From Treponema sp. (GTDB lineage: Bacteria > Spirochaetota > Spirochaetia > Treponematales > Breznakiellaceae), in assembly GCA_031259515.1 (NCBI GenBank), contig JAIRLK010000186.1, positions 1-21,333 of the forward strand: 21,333 nucleotides of DNA, read 5' to 3'. Positions 14,778-21,333 of the stretch are shown here, piece after piece. Every line of letters starts with the position of its first letter. The first letter of the stretch is position 1. A model generated the notes under the pieces. It was not told the origin of the DNA. It did no database searches and saw only the letters and a program-made list of their open reading frames with translations. A program made the translations under genes and the position numbers.

Positions 14778-14806
14778 TACACACTCCATCGAATCCGGGC
14801 TATACT
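14778..14806 (+). promoter_or_regulatory. candidate promoter of the DUF4954 gene
   Basis: TACACA at 14778-14783 and TATACT at 14801-14806 are 17 bases apart and match the consensus in four and five of six positions. Transcription would begin near 14813, about 32 bases before the ATG at 14845. A minus-strand TATACT at 14774-14779 could serve the divergent DUF3842 gene, but has no clear -35 box. Confidence 0.45.
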
Positions 14807-14844
14807 GGACAAAACAGGTAAACAGGCGGATAAGGAAGTTCATA

Positions 14845-17109
14845 ATGAATGATATAGCGATTCTAAGTTCCGAAGGGTACGGATATGATTTTATCCCCCC
14901 GGCGTTTCTTCCTCCGGGCAAAGACGAATACTGGCTGCGGAACCGGCAGGCTGAACGGCCCGCGTCTTCCTGGCGGAAGCTTAGAGCGCGGGAGATCGAA
15001 GACCTCGTAAAAAACGATAATTACTGTTCCAATTGGGACTCTTTTCTGGTAAGCGATCCCTTTGAACCTTCCCTGATCCGTAATTCGCGGTTTTACGGGC
15101 TCATACGCCTGGGAATCCTGGCGGACGTACTTCTGAGACACCACGATTTTTGTATTCCCGCGGGAATACGGAACAGCACGATCATTTCCTGCGACATAGG
15201 GAACAACGCGGCTATTCAGGACTGTTCCTACCTTTCCCACTACCTGATAGGAAACCGGGTGATCCTTTCCCGCATAGACGAGATGCAGACCACGAACCAC
15301 GCGAAATTCGGGAACGGGATCGTCAAAGACGGGGAAGGCGAGGATGTCCGCATCTGGATCGACGTGATGAACGAAGCGGGCGGCCGTTCCATCCTTCCCT
15401 TCGCGGACCTTATCCCCGCCGACGCCTACCTTTGGGGCGCTTACCGGGACGACCTGGCGCTTATGGACAGGCTCAGGGAGATCACCCAGGAAGAATACGG
15501 AAGCCCGCGGGGGGTCTACGGCGTCGTCGGTTCGGATACGGTGATCAAAAGCTGCAAGATCATTAAAGATACGATGGTAGGAGAAGGGGCGTATATCAAG
15601 GGGGCGAACAAGCTCAAGAACCTGACCATCCATTCCTCCACCGAGGAGCCCACTCAGATTGGCGAGGGGGTGGAAATGGTGAACGGCGTCGTGGGCTACG
15701 GCTGCCACGCTTTCTACGGGGTAAAGGCGGTACGTTTCGTCATGGGGAGAAACTGTAACCTCAAGTACGGCGCCCGGCTCATCCATTCGGTATTGGGGGA
15801 CAACTCGACTATTTCGTGCTGCGAAATTCTGAACAACCTCATCTTTCCCGTTCATGAGCAGCACCACAACAATTCTTTCCTTATAGCAACCCTTATACAG
15901 GGGATGAGCAACATGGCGGCGGGGGCTACCATAGGGTCCAACCACAACAGCCGGGCCAATGATGGGGAGATGCGGGCGGGCCGGGGTTTCTGGCCAGGTC
16001 TTTCGGTTACTCTGAAACATTCAAGCCGGTTTGCCAGCTTCGTCCTTATCGCCAAGGGGGATTATCCCTATGAACTCAACATCCCCCTTCCCTTCTCTCT
16101 GGTGAACAACAACGTACAGAAAGACCGGCTTGAGGTGATGCCCGCCTACTTCTGGATGTACAACCTCTACGCCCTCCAGCGGAATTCCTGGAAGGCCGCA
16201 GACCGGGACAAACGGAAGCATAAAATTCAGCGCATAGAAATGGACTATCTTGCGCCTGACACGGCGGAAGAAATCATGAGCGCCCTGGAACTCATGGAGG
16301 GATGGATGCGGGACGCGGGCGTTTCTCTGCCGCCGGGTTCTCTGGGGGGAAGCGCGTTATTCATCGAAGGCGCGGGCGAGGAAGACCCGGAATATGACTA
16401 CACCCCCCGCTCGGATGAAGAGATCCTCGCGTACGGGCTTGAACGGCATAACCGGACTACCGCGCTCCTCAAGCCCCGGCGGGCCTGGCTGGCCTACCGG
16501 GAAATGCTCCGGTTCTACGGCATGAAGACCCTCATCGCCCGTCTGGAGGAGCGGCCCTATCTGGACTTCCCTGGCCTTATCGCGGAAATCACCGCGCCGG
16601 ATCCCGCATGGAATGACGCCGCTGCGGAAGGCCGGGTCCACGCCTGGGTAAACCTGGGAGGGCAGATCGCTCCGGCCTTCAGGGTGGACGCGTTGCGGCG
16701 GGAGATACGGGAAGGGCGGCATACCGGGAGCTATAGCTCCTGGAGTTCCATTCATGACGGCTACGCAGTCATGGCGGCGGCCTACCCCAAGGACCGGCTT
16801 CGGCATAGCTGGAGCATCCTGCGGTATCTGTGGGGATCAGAGGAAACGGATACCCATCCCGCCCGGAACCGTGAGGCGTTTAAGGCGGAGATACAGGCCG
16901 CCCTGGAGATTCAGAAAAAGGTGACGGAAGAGGTATACCGTAGTCGGGCCAAGGACTTTCACGATCCCTTCCGGGGGATTACCTACCGCAACCGCGAAGA
17001 AATGGAAGCCGTAGCCGGTAAGTCGGAACAGAACTCTTTCGTAAAACTGAACCGGGAAAAGCTCAAACAATTCGAAGCGTCGGCAGCGGCCATTCTGGAA
17101 AGGCTTTAG
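14845..17109 (+). CDS. DUF4954 family protein with left-handed beta-helix-like repeats
   Basis: A 754-residue cytoplasmic protein that I recognise as DUF4954, found in spirochaetes and Bacteroidetes. Residues about 95-400 show imperfect hexapeptide-like repeats (NSTIISCDIGNNAAIQDC, IGEGVEMVNGVVGYG, MGRNCNLKYGARL), the pattern of a left-handed beta-helix as in acyl- and nucleotidyltransferases. GSNHNSRANDGE near 366-377 is strongly polar and could be part of an active site. Residues 440-754 are mostly helical and charged, with no motif I can name. No signal peptide or membrane helix is present. AAGGAAG at 14832-14838 supports the ATG at 14845; the longer opening to 14443 lies antisense over DUF3842. 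Function is unknown; a sugar-nucleotide-linked role is inferred only from the helix fold. Confidence 0.85.
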   Translation: MNDIAILSSEGYGYDFIPPAFLPPGKDEYWLRNRQAERPASSWRKLRAREIEDLVKNDNYCSNWDSFLVSDPFEPSLIRNSRFYGLIRLGILADVLLRHHDFCIPAGIRNSTIISCDIGNNAAIQDCSYLSHYLIGNRVILSRIDEMQTTNHAKFGNGIVKDGEGEDVRIWIDVMNEAGGRSILPFADLIPADAYLWGAYRDDLALMDRLREITQEEYGSPRGVYGVVGSDTVIKSCKIIKDTMVGEGAYIKGANKLKNLTIHSSTEEPTQIGEGVEMVNGVVGYGCHAFYGVKAVRFVMGRNCNLKYGARLIHSVLGDNSTISCCEILNNLIFPVHEQHHNNSFLIATLIQGMSNMAAGATIGSNHNSRANDGEMRAGRGFWPGLSVTLKHSSRFASFVLIAKGDYPYELNIPLPFSLVNNNVQKDRLEVMPAYFWMYNLYALQRNSWKAADRDKRKHKIQRIEMDYLAPDTAEEIMSALELMEGWMRDAGVSLPPGSLGGSALFIEGAGEEDPEYDYTPRSDEEILAYGLERHNRTTALLKPRRAWLAYREMLRFYGMKTLIARLEERPYLDFPGLIAEITAPDPAWNDAAAEGRVHAWVNLGGQIAPAFRVDALRREIREGRHTGSYSSWSSIHDGYAVMAAAYPKDRLRHSWSILRYLWGSEETDTHPARNREAFKAEIQAALEIQKKVTEEVYRSRAKDFHDPFRGITYRNREEMEAVAGKSEQNSFVKLNREKLKQFEASAAAILERL

Positions 17110-17152
17110 AGCCTGTAAGGTATAAATATGCAATTTATATCTTGCAGGCTCT
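17108..17152. terminator. 20-bp hairpin between convergent genes
   Basis: Bases 17108-17127 pair with 17133-17152 over 20 positions, including two G-U pairs, around a 5-base loop. The 5' arm starts inside the TAG stop of DUF4954 and opens AGAGCCTG. TTAAA follows rather than a long U-run. The next gene converges from the other side, so this probably ends both transcripts. Confidence 0.7.
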
Positions 17153-17177
17153 TAAACTCCGGGGGACAAGTCCTTCC

Positions 17178-18299
17178 TTATATCTTTTTCAACACGGGAA
17201 TTACCGGTTCGGTGAGTTCAATGGCTGCGGGAAAATCCGCAGGACGCAGTAATACCGATTCGCCGTCCATCTGAGCCAGGATGGGATATTCCCCCCGGAA
17301 TTCCACCCGCCGGGCGTTGAAGAGCAGAGATTCGCTCTTGTCCACATGGGCCCCGGTTGTAAAAAGTCCCTTAAGCGCCAGCTTCCGCAGGAGGGGCATC
17401 TGCCTGACCAGGCACACGTTCCGGTCATCCGGGAGTATCTGTTTGTTGGAACCGTAGGTCCGGTGTCCGCTCGCGCCCATCGCCAGGAGCAGGGTCGTTT
17501 CCCGCAAGACCTTCCCCTCCCCCGCCGCATCGTCAAAAAAACGTATGTCCAGGGGGCCGACCGTATAAATCCTATCGTAGAGCAGGGAGGCGATATCCAC
17601 CCAGAGCTTGTAAAAATCCCCCGGCAGGCGTCCTTTCATCTTATTGGTCATGTGGGTAACAAAGGCGTCGAGACCCACCGAAAGAATGTTGAAGGCCAGA
17701 AACGGACCTTTTCCGGCAGTCGCGGTGGTTAAACGCAAAGCCCGGGCCGGCTCTATGCGGCAGGGCTCAAGGAGAAGGTCCAACGCCCCGGCCAGTTCCC
17801 GAGCATCGGCGCCGTCGTTGCCCGTACCCATAGGAAACCTGACCACCGCGAAGTTTTCCCGGATTTCAGGCGCCGCGTCGCAGAGAATCGTCTGGACTTC
17901 AAGATTTGTACCGTCACCCCCCGCGCAGAGAACAAGATAAAACGGCTTGGAATCCCCCCCGATACTGAGTTCAGCGCCAGCCTCCCCCAACAGGGCTTGG
18001 GTTATCTTACTCGCGTGTCCGGCAAAGCGGGTGGGGATAAGTCCCAGGCTGCCCAGGGACTTGTCGTTCTCTGCGTCCATCGCCGTATGGAGGGGAACGG
18101 CGTTATCCCGGCGGGAAAAGGTTTTAGCCTTTAGTACATACTCCTGGAGGGAACGGTAATGCCGCTGCCAGCGGGAAGGTAATATGAATCCTCCGGCCTT
18201 AGGATTAGCGATGATGATCCATCTAAGAGGACGGCCAGGCATGAGAGGCGTATGGGTACAAATATCCCCTATTCCCGCGGCAAAATCTTCCAGCTTCAT
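17178..18299 (-). CDS. diacylglycerol kinase-type lipid kinase
   Basis: A 373-residue soluble protein with the DAGK catalytic domain shared by diacylglycerol kinases, sphingosine kinases and YegS-type bacterial lipid kinases. These transfer phosphate from ATP to a lipid hydroxyl at the inner face of the membrane. IIIANPKAGG (28-37) is the first strand and nucleotide loop, LCAGGDGTNLE (124-134) holds the GGDGT signature, and FPMGTGND (155-162) completes the ATP site. SVGLDAFVTHM (207-217) starts the second, beta-rich domain. The polar insertion at about 60-115 is long compared with YegS. The lipid substrate cannot be told. The ATG at 18297-18299 lacks a strong ribosome site. The gene converges on DUF4954 and is otherwise alone. 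Confidence 0.82.
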   Translation of the reverse strand: MKLEDFAAGIGDICTHTPLMPGRPLRWIIIANPKAGGFILPSRWQRHYRSLQEYVLKAKTFSRRDNAVPLHTAMDAENDKSLGSLGLIPTRFAGHASKITQALLGEAGAELSIGGDSKPFYLVLCAGGDGTNLEVQTILCDAAPEIRENFAVVRFPMGTGNDGADARELAGALDLLLEPCRIEPARALRLTTATAGKGPFLAFNILSVGLDAFVTHMTNKMKGRLPGDFYKLWVDIASLLYDRIYTVGPLDIRFFDDAAGEGKVLRETTLLLAMGASGHRTYGSNKQILPDDRNVCLVRQMPLLRKLALKGLFTTGAHVDKSESLLFNARRVEFRGEYPILAQMDGESVLLRPADFPAAIELTEPVIPVLKKI

Positions 18300-18338
18300 G
18301 AGTTTAGCTTACCCTGCCCCGTACTTGCCGTCAATAGA

Positions 18339-18344
18339 ATTATA
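18339..18344 (-). promoter_or_regulatory. possible -10 box for the lipid-kinase gene
   Basis: On the minus strand TATAAT lies here, about 40 bases before the kinase start codon. The best upstream box (TTGGAA) is only 14 bases away, which is short, so the promoter assignment is tentative. Confidence 0.3.
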
Positions 18345-18354
18345 GAGGATAGAT

Positions 18355-18471
18355 GCTGTTCCAATGGGGGGTCCGGGGGGCCTTGGGCCTCCCGGCGGGG
18401 CGTTGCGGGGCGGAACCCCGCAGAGGAGGTAGCCCGCAACGTAGTGCGGGCGCAGGGGGAGACTTCCCCCT
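18355..18471. repeat. GC-rich composite element of four tandem hairpins
   Basis: Four hairpins follow one another: 18373-18382/18386-18395 (10 bp with one G-U), 18404-18410/18416-18422 (TGCGGGG stem), 18432-18438/18445-18451 (GCCCGCA stem) and 18454-18460/18465-18471 (AGGGGGA stem). The element opens with GCTGTTCCAA at 18355-18364, a string also found at 14238-14247. Part of it (18403-18426) recurs inverted and exact at 8273-8296. It fills most of the gap between the lipid-kinase gene and the next small gene, and has the look of a dispersed, non-coding chromosomal repeat. Confidence 0.75.
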
Positions 18472-18481
18472 CCTTATCCGC

Positions 18482-18487
18482 TATAAT
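18482..18487 (+). promoter_or_regulatory. possible -10 box before the small unknown gene
   Basis: A perfect TATAAT lies here just after the GC-rich hairpin element. There is no recognisable -35 box at the right distance, where the sequence is C-rich hairpin arm. Transcription would start near 18494 and leave a leader of about 120 bases. A 37-codon frame starting at ATG 18495 (MKVSFPRRIGRR, stop at 18606-18608) lies in that leader and is probably not a gene. Confidence 0.3.
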
Positions 18488-18615
18488 AAACGCTATGAAA
18501 GTATCTTTTCCCCGCCGGATAGGACGGCGGCATGATGGGGTGATCCTCGGACGCAGGGAGCCGGCGCGAATATCGTCTGGAATTTTCGATACTATCAGGG
18601 AGATATGATAAAACT

Positions 18616-19068
18616 ATGTTCGGACTCTTTGAACAAAAAAAGGAAACCGATCCGGCCCGTTTCTGGAAAGACTACGAGGAAAAATGCGGCGAAAAAGTTC
18701 TTGCCTACACCCTGGGACAATACCTTTCCGGCTGGGACGACTTCGACCTCTCCCCAAGAAGTTCCCTCTGGGGCCTCCTTATCGCCACCTCTGGGGGGTT
18801 CCGGTTTCATCACTTCCCCCACGAAGGCTGGATACAGGCCCTGTCCCGGACTTCCACCGGCGGAGACCCCCCCAAAGAGAGGACCCTCTTCATTCCCAGG
18901 GACTGTCTGACCTCGGTGGAACTCAAAATGGAAACATCTTTGTGGAAGAAAATATTCCTTCCCCACTCACCCCGCTTGGTAATCCGCTATGGGGATGAGG
19001 GCGGGGAACTCGTCATGGAAACCGATCAAAAAGCGAGGGAAATCGTCCGGGCCCTGTCTACAGCCTGA
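18616..19068 (+). CDS. conserved-looking small protein of unknown function
   Basis: A 150-residue soluble protein that I do not recognise. It starts MFGLFEQKKETDPARFW, with a charged helix, followed by alternating strands (SLWGLLIATSGGFRFHHFP, RTLFIPRDCLTSVEL, RLVIRYGDEGGELVME) and a final helix. That strand-rich core capped by a helix would suit a PH-like fold, but this is only impression. AGGGAG at 18597-18602 is 13 bases from this ATG and only two from an out-of-frame ATG at 18605, so translation starts may be inefficient. Codon choice matches the neighbouring genes, which supports it being real. Its 3' end overlaps the M24 peptidase gene by 11 bp, tail to tail. Confidence 0.7.
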   Translation: MFGLFEQKKETDPARFWKDYEEKCGEKVLAYTLGQYLSGWDDFDLSPRSSLWGLLIATSGGFRFHHFPHEGWIQALSRTSTGGDPPKERTLFIPRDCLTSVELKMETSLWKKIFLPHSPRLVIRYGDEGGELVMETDQKAREIVRALSTA

Positions 19069-20176
19069 TGATCCTGGCCTGGGTCAGCGCCTCGGCGCCG
19101 TCGCCTGAAAGGAGGATGTCGTTTTCCAGACGGCAGCCTCCATGGATGGGATCGTAAAGGCCCGGTTCCAGGGTAAAGATCATGCCGGTCTGGAATTGGC
19201 GGATGTTGCCGGGCTGGTTGCGCAGGAACGGCGCTTCGTGGGCCTCCAGTCCTATGCCGTGGCCCAGGGCGTGGGGCATGGCCTTGCCGGATTTGCCGAA
19301 CAGGGCGTCCACCGCCGCCGCTACTTCCCGCGTTCCCGTGCCGTCGGCCACCAAGGAGAAGGCCAGCTTGTAGGCCCGTTCGGTCAGGGAGAGGAGCTTT
19401 TCCTGGTGTTTGGTCAGCGGTCCCTGGGCAAAGGTGAGGGTAACGTCGGTGGTGTAGCCTTGGAACTTCAGGCCAAAGTCCAGGATAGCCAGACCAGGCC
19501 CGGTAAAGGCGGCGCCGGTGTAGGCCGGGAAAGCGTGGATGCCGAAACTTCGGCCCGGACCCGCAGCCAAGGTCTCGAAGCCCGTGCCCTCGCATCCCTT
19601 TCCCCGGGCTTCAGCCTCAATGAAAAGGGCTACGTCGGTTTCGGTCCTCAGCTCTTCTGACCGTATCTTATCTTCCAGCAGATCGATGATCTCGTTTGTG
19701 ATTTTCGAAGCCTGCCGGTAGATGCCTATCTCTTCCTCATCCTTGATGGTCCGCAGTTCCCGAACCGTCTCATGCACTCCGCCGCTCCGGCAGAGTATAT
19801 CATAATCCGTAACCAGCTCTACATATTGAAGAAACATGCGGTACGACGTGTCCATGGGTATCTCAACCCGGGACCCATAGGGAATCTTGAGAAATTCCGC
19901 CGCGCCGAGGATGGCTTGTACGCTCTGGCGGCAGAATTCGGCGTAGGAGATGACGAAGTCCGCGTCGGCGTAGACTTTGGCCATGTTGATGTCCCAGGGA
20001 ACCAGCACGGACTGTTTGTCCACCGAGAGGAAGAGCAGGGCGTCTCCCGGATGGCCGGTAAGCCAGCGTACCGCCGGGTCCCGCCGGCCTTCGGCGTCTT
20101 CAAACATGACCAGGGCGACCCCTTCTTGGGCCATGCGGTCGTATACCCGTTCCCGCCGGGCTTCAAGCTGGGTCAT
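19058..20176 (-). CDS. M24-family metallopeptidase (Xaa-Pro aminopeptidase-like)
   Basis: A 372-residue cytoplasmic peptidase with a creatinase-like N-terminal domain (about 1-130) and a pita-bread catalytic domain (about 140-372). All five expected metal ligands can be placed: D233 and D244 (LAILDFGLKFQGYTTDV), H306 (ALGHGIGLEAHE), E337 (FTLEPGLY) and E351 (CRLENDI). The family removes residues ahead of proline from peptides; creatinase-type hydrolases share the fold, so the exact substrate is not certain. Its ATG overlaps the stop of the threonine-aldolase gene as ATGA, so translation is coupled. Its 3' end overlaps the small gene on the opposite strand. Confidence 0.88.
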   Translation of the reverse strand: MTQLEARRERVYDRMAQEGVALVMFEDAEGRRDPAVRWLTGHPGDALLFLSVDKQSVLVPWDINMAKVYADADFVISYAEFCRQSVQAILGAAEFLKIPYGSRVEIPMDTSYRMFLQYVELVTDYDILCRSGGVHETVRELRTIKDEEEIGIYRQASKITNEIIDLLEDKIRSEELRTETDVALFIEAEARGKGCEGTGFETLAAGPGRSFGIHAFPAYTGAAFTGPGLAILDFGLKFQGYTTDVTLTFAQGPLTKHQEKLLSLTERAYKLAFSLVADGTGTREVAAAVDALFGKSGKAMPHALGHGIGLEAHEAPFLRNQPGNIRQFQTGMIFTLEPGLYDPIHGGCRLENDILLSGDGAEALTQARIIRL

Positions 20177-21201
20177 GATTGAAAGGCTTCCCGGCAGGCC
20201 GTCAGTATGGTTTCCAGTTCTTCATCCCCTATCCAGTAGTGGGTAACAAACCTGAATCTCCCCTCGTCCGGGGGATTGATGATTATTCCGTGAGCGGTAA
20301 ATATCCCGAGGATCCGCGCCGCCTCCTCCGGGTTCCGGGCCGGGGGAAACGTGAAGAATACCAGGTTGACGTCGGTTTCTTCCGGGCTCGCCGTGAGGCC
20401 GGGAATCCTGGCAAGACACCGGGCCAATTTCTTTGCCCTGCGGTGATCCTCCGCAAGGCGGGCCGTCTGGCTGGTCAGGGCTATGATCCCCGCCGCGGCA
20501 AGTATCCCCGCCTGGCGCATACCGCCGCCCAGGATCTTCCGTTTAAGGCGGGCCGCAGCCACAAAGTCTTTAGTCCCCGCCAAAAGGGACCCCACCGGCG
20601 CGCAAAGCCCCTTGGACAGGCAGAACATCACCGATTCCGCACGAGCGGCGATTTCCCGTGCATCCACCCCCAGGGCTGTAGCGGCGTTGAAGATACGGGC
20701 GCCGTCCAGATGTACGGGCAGGCCCCATTCGGCGGCGATACGGCAGACCGCGTCCATGTCCGCCAGGGACACAACGCGCCCCAGGGAGTGGGCATTTTCC
20801 ACGCAGATAAGGGAGGTGGGCGGGGCGTGGAGGTCCCGCTTCCGCAACCGGGCCCGGAGGGCTTCAACCGGCAAAACCCCATCCGGCGCGGGAATAGTCC
20901 GGGTCTGTACCCCGGCAATAACCGCCGCCGCCCCCGCCTCATGCTGAACGATGTGGCATTCCTCCCCCAGAACAACCTCGGTTCCCCGTTCACACCAGGT
21001 GAAAAGGGCCAGTTGGTTCCCGAAGGTCCCGGAGGGCGTAAAAAGGGCGGCCTCCTTGCCCACGAGTCCCGCCCCCAACTCTTCCAGCCTGTTTACCGTA
21101 GGATCATCGCCATAAACATCATCCCCTACTTCCGCCCGCGCCATGGCCCCGCGCATTTCTTCCGTAGGCCGGGTTACCGTATCGCTCCGCAAATCAATCA
21201 T
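20173..21201 (-). CDS. ltaE: low-specificity L-threonine aldolase
   Basis: A 342-residue PLP enzyme of fold type I that cleaves L-threonine or L-allo-threonine to glycine and acetaldehyde in the cytoplasm. The start MIDLRSDTVTRPTEEMRGAM is the family signature. SGTFGNQ (57-63) binds the cofactor phosphate, H83 stacks on the ring, D166 in HLDGARI holds the pyridine nitrogen, and K197 in FCLSKGLCAP forms the Schiff base. Length is normal. AAGGGG upstream gives a good ribosome site for the ATG at 21199-21201. It is the first gene of a two-gene unit with the M24 peptidase, suggesting linked release and breakdown of amino acids. The symbol reflects family membership; allo-specificity is not resolved. 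Confidence 0.92.
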   Translation of the reverse strand: MIDLRSDTVTRPTEEMRGAMARAEVGDDVYGDDPTVNRLEELGAGLVGKEAALFTPSGTFGNQLALFTWCERGTEVVLGEECHIVQHEAGAAAVIAGVQTRTIPAPDGVLPVEALRARLRKRDLHAPPTSLICVENAHSLGRVVSLADMDAVCRIAAEWGLPVHLDGARIFNAATALGVDAREIAARAESVMFCLSKGLCAPVGSLLAGTKDFVAAARLKRKILGGGMRQAGILAAAGIIALTSQTARLAEDHRRAKKLARCLARIPGLTASPEETDVNLVFFTFPPARNPEEAARILGIFTAHGIIINPPDEGRFRFVTHYWIGDEELETILTACREAFQS

Positions 21202-21240
21202 GTATTCCCCTTAGGAACTTCCGCCGTATAAAGTTATCCC

Positions 21241-21333
21241 CTACAGGCTCCATTTCATTATCGCGATAATCGGTACTTTTGCAACCACCACTCCGCGCAC
21301 GGTCCATCGGCGTATGTTCTCCCCCATAAATCC
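21241..21333 (-). CDS. possible 3' end of a gene entering from the right edge
   Basis: A minus-strand frame is open from the window edge to a TAG at 21241-21243, giving 30 residues that end VPIIAIMKWSL. An internal ATG follows two codons after the edge. The stretch RRWTVRGVVVAK has a strand-like look but is too short to assign. If real, it would lie about 40 bp upstream of the threonine-aldolase gene on the same strand and could share its operon. Confidence 0.25.
   Translation of the reverse strand, partial: GFMGENIRRWTVRGVVVAKVPIIAIMKWSL

Noticed and set aside
14757..14921. Longer N-terminus for DUF3842
   Set aside because: It would overlap the DUF4954 start on the opposite strand, and the family begins at the MKRTIVIIDG strand.
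14863..16020. Minus-strand open frame of 385 codons within DUF4954
   Set aside because: It is antisense to the conserved beta-helix region of DUF4954, has no ribosome site, and has no recognisable domain.
18495..18608. 37-codon frame (MKVSFPRR...) after the TATAAT
   Set aside because: There is no ribosome site, the composition is Arg-rich, and no motif is visible. It would start almost at the predicted transcription start.
20179..21231. Plus-strand open frame of 350 codons opposite the threonine-aldolase gene
   Set aside because: Its length is impressive, but it is fully antisense to an aldolase with all cofactor residues, and the translation is low-complexity Gly/Arg/Pro-rich. Long antisense frames are common in GC-rich genes.

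Overview
The window looks like chromosomal DNA from a spirochaete, most likely a free-living or gut-associated Treponema relative. The clues are a very large TPR protein with one membrane helix that resembles the spirochaete periplasmic-flagella collar protein FlcA, a DUF4954 protein beside a DUF3842 protein, and an ABC sugar-importer operon whose binding protein has the 'FAKGG' type of export-signal end I associate with treponemes. The taxonomic call is inference from protein character. There is no rRNA gene, phage, transposase, integrase or CRISPR array.

Layout from left to right. (1) Bases 1-287 hold only edge-truncated open frames of doubtful status and a possible terminator. (2) 288-1469 (-) encodes an ornithine-decarboxylase-type PLP enzyme. 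(3) 1735-2478 (-) is an exported protein with two glycogen-binding-like modules, divergent from (4) 2521-5658 (+), the 1045-residue FlcA-like TPR protein. (5) 5659-6494 is a long non-coding stretch with tRNA-Lys(CTT) on the minus strand, a good sigma70-type promoter and a folded leader. (6) 6495-8237 (+) is an SLBB-repeat polysaccharide-export-type protein. (7) 8406-14222 (+) is a five-gene operon: Gfo/Idh/MocA dehydrogenase, sugar-isomerase TIM barrel, two-domain ABC ATPase, permease and substrate-binding protein. (8) A branched inverted-repeat element separates it from DUF3842 (-), which is divergent from DUF4954 (+). (9) A 20-bp hairpin separates DUF4954 from a convergent diacylglycerol/lipid-kinase-like gene (-). 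(10) 18300-18615 is dominated by four GC-rich hairpins in tandem, part of which recurs inverted before the sugar operon. (11) A small unknown gene (+) overlaps, tail to tail, an M24 peptidase gene (-), which is translationally coupled to an L-threonine aldolase gene (-).

How the genes work together. The five-gene operon is the clearest functional unit: the importer would bring in a sugar or polyol, and the dehydrogenase and isomerase would begin its oxidation and rearrangement. The substrate cannot be read from sequence; inositol-like compounds or glycosides oxidised at C3 are both possible. The aldolase and the peptidase form a small amino-acid/peptide operon. The remaining genes look like single housekeeping or envelope genes.

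I found no clear new defence or mobile system. The most unusual signals are the intergenic structured repeats (6241-6318, 14234-14337, 17108-17152, 18355-18471 and 8273-8296), several sharing an AGAG(C/G)CTG or GCTGTTCCAA start, together with the poorly characterised DUF3842/DUF4954 divergent pair.
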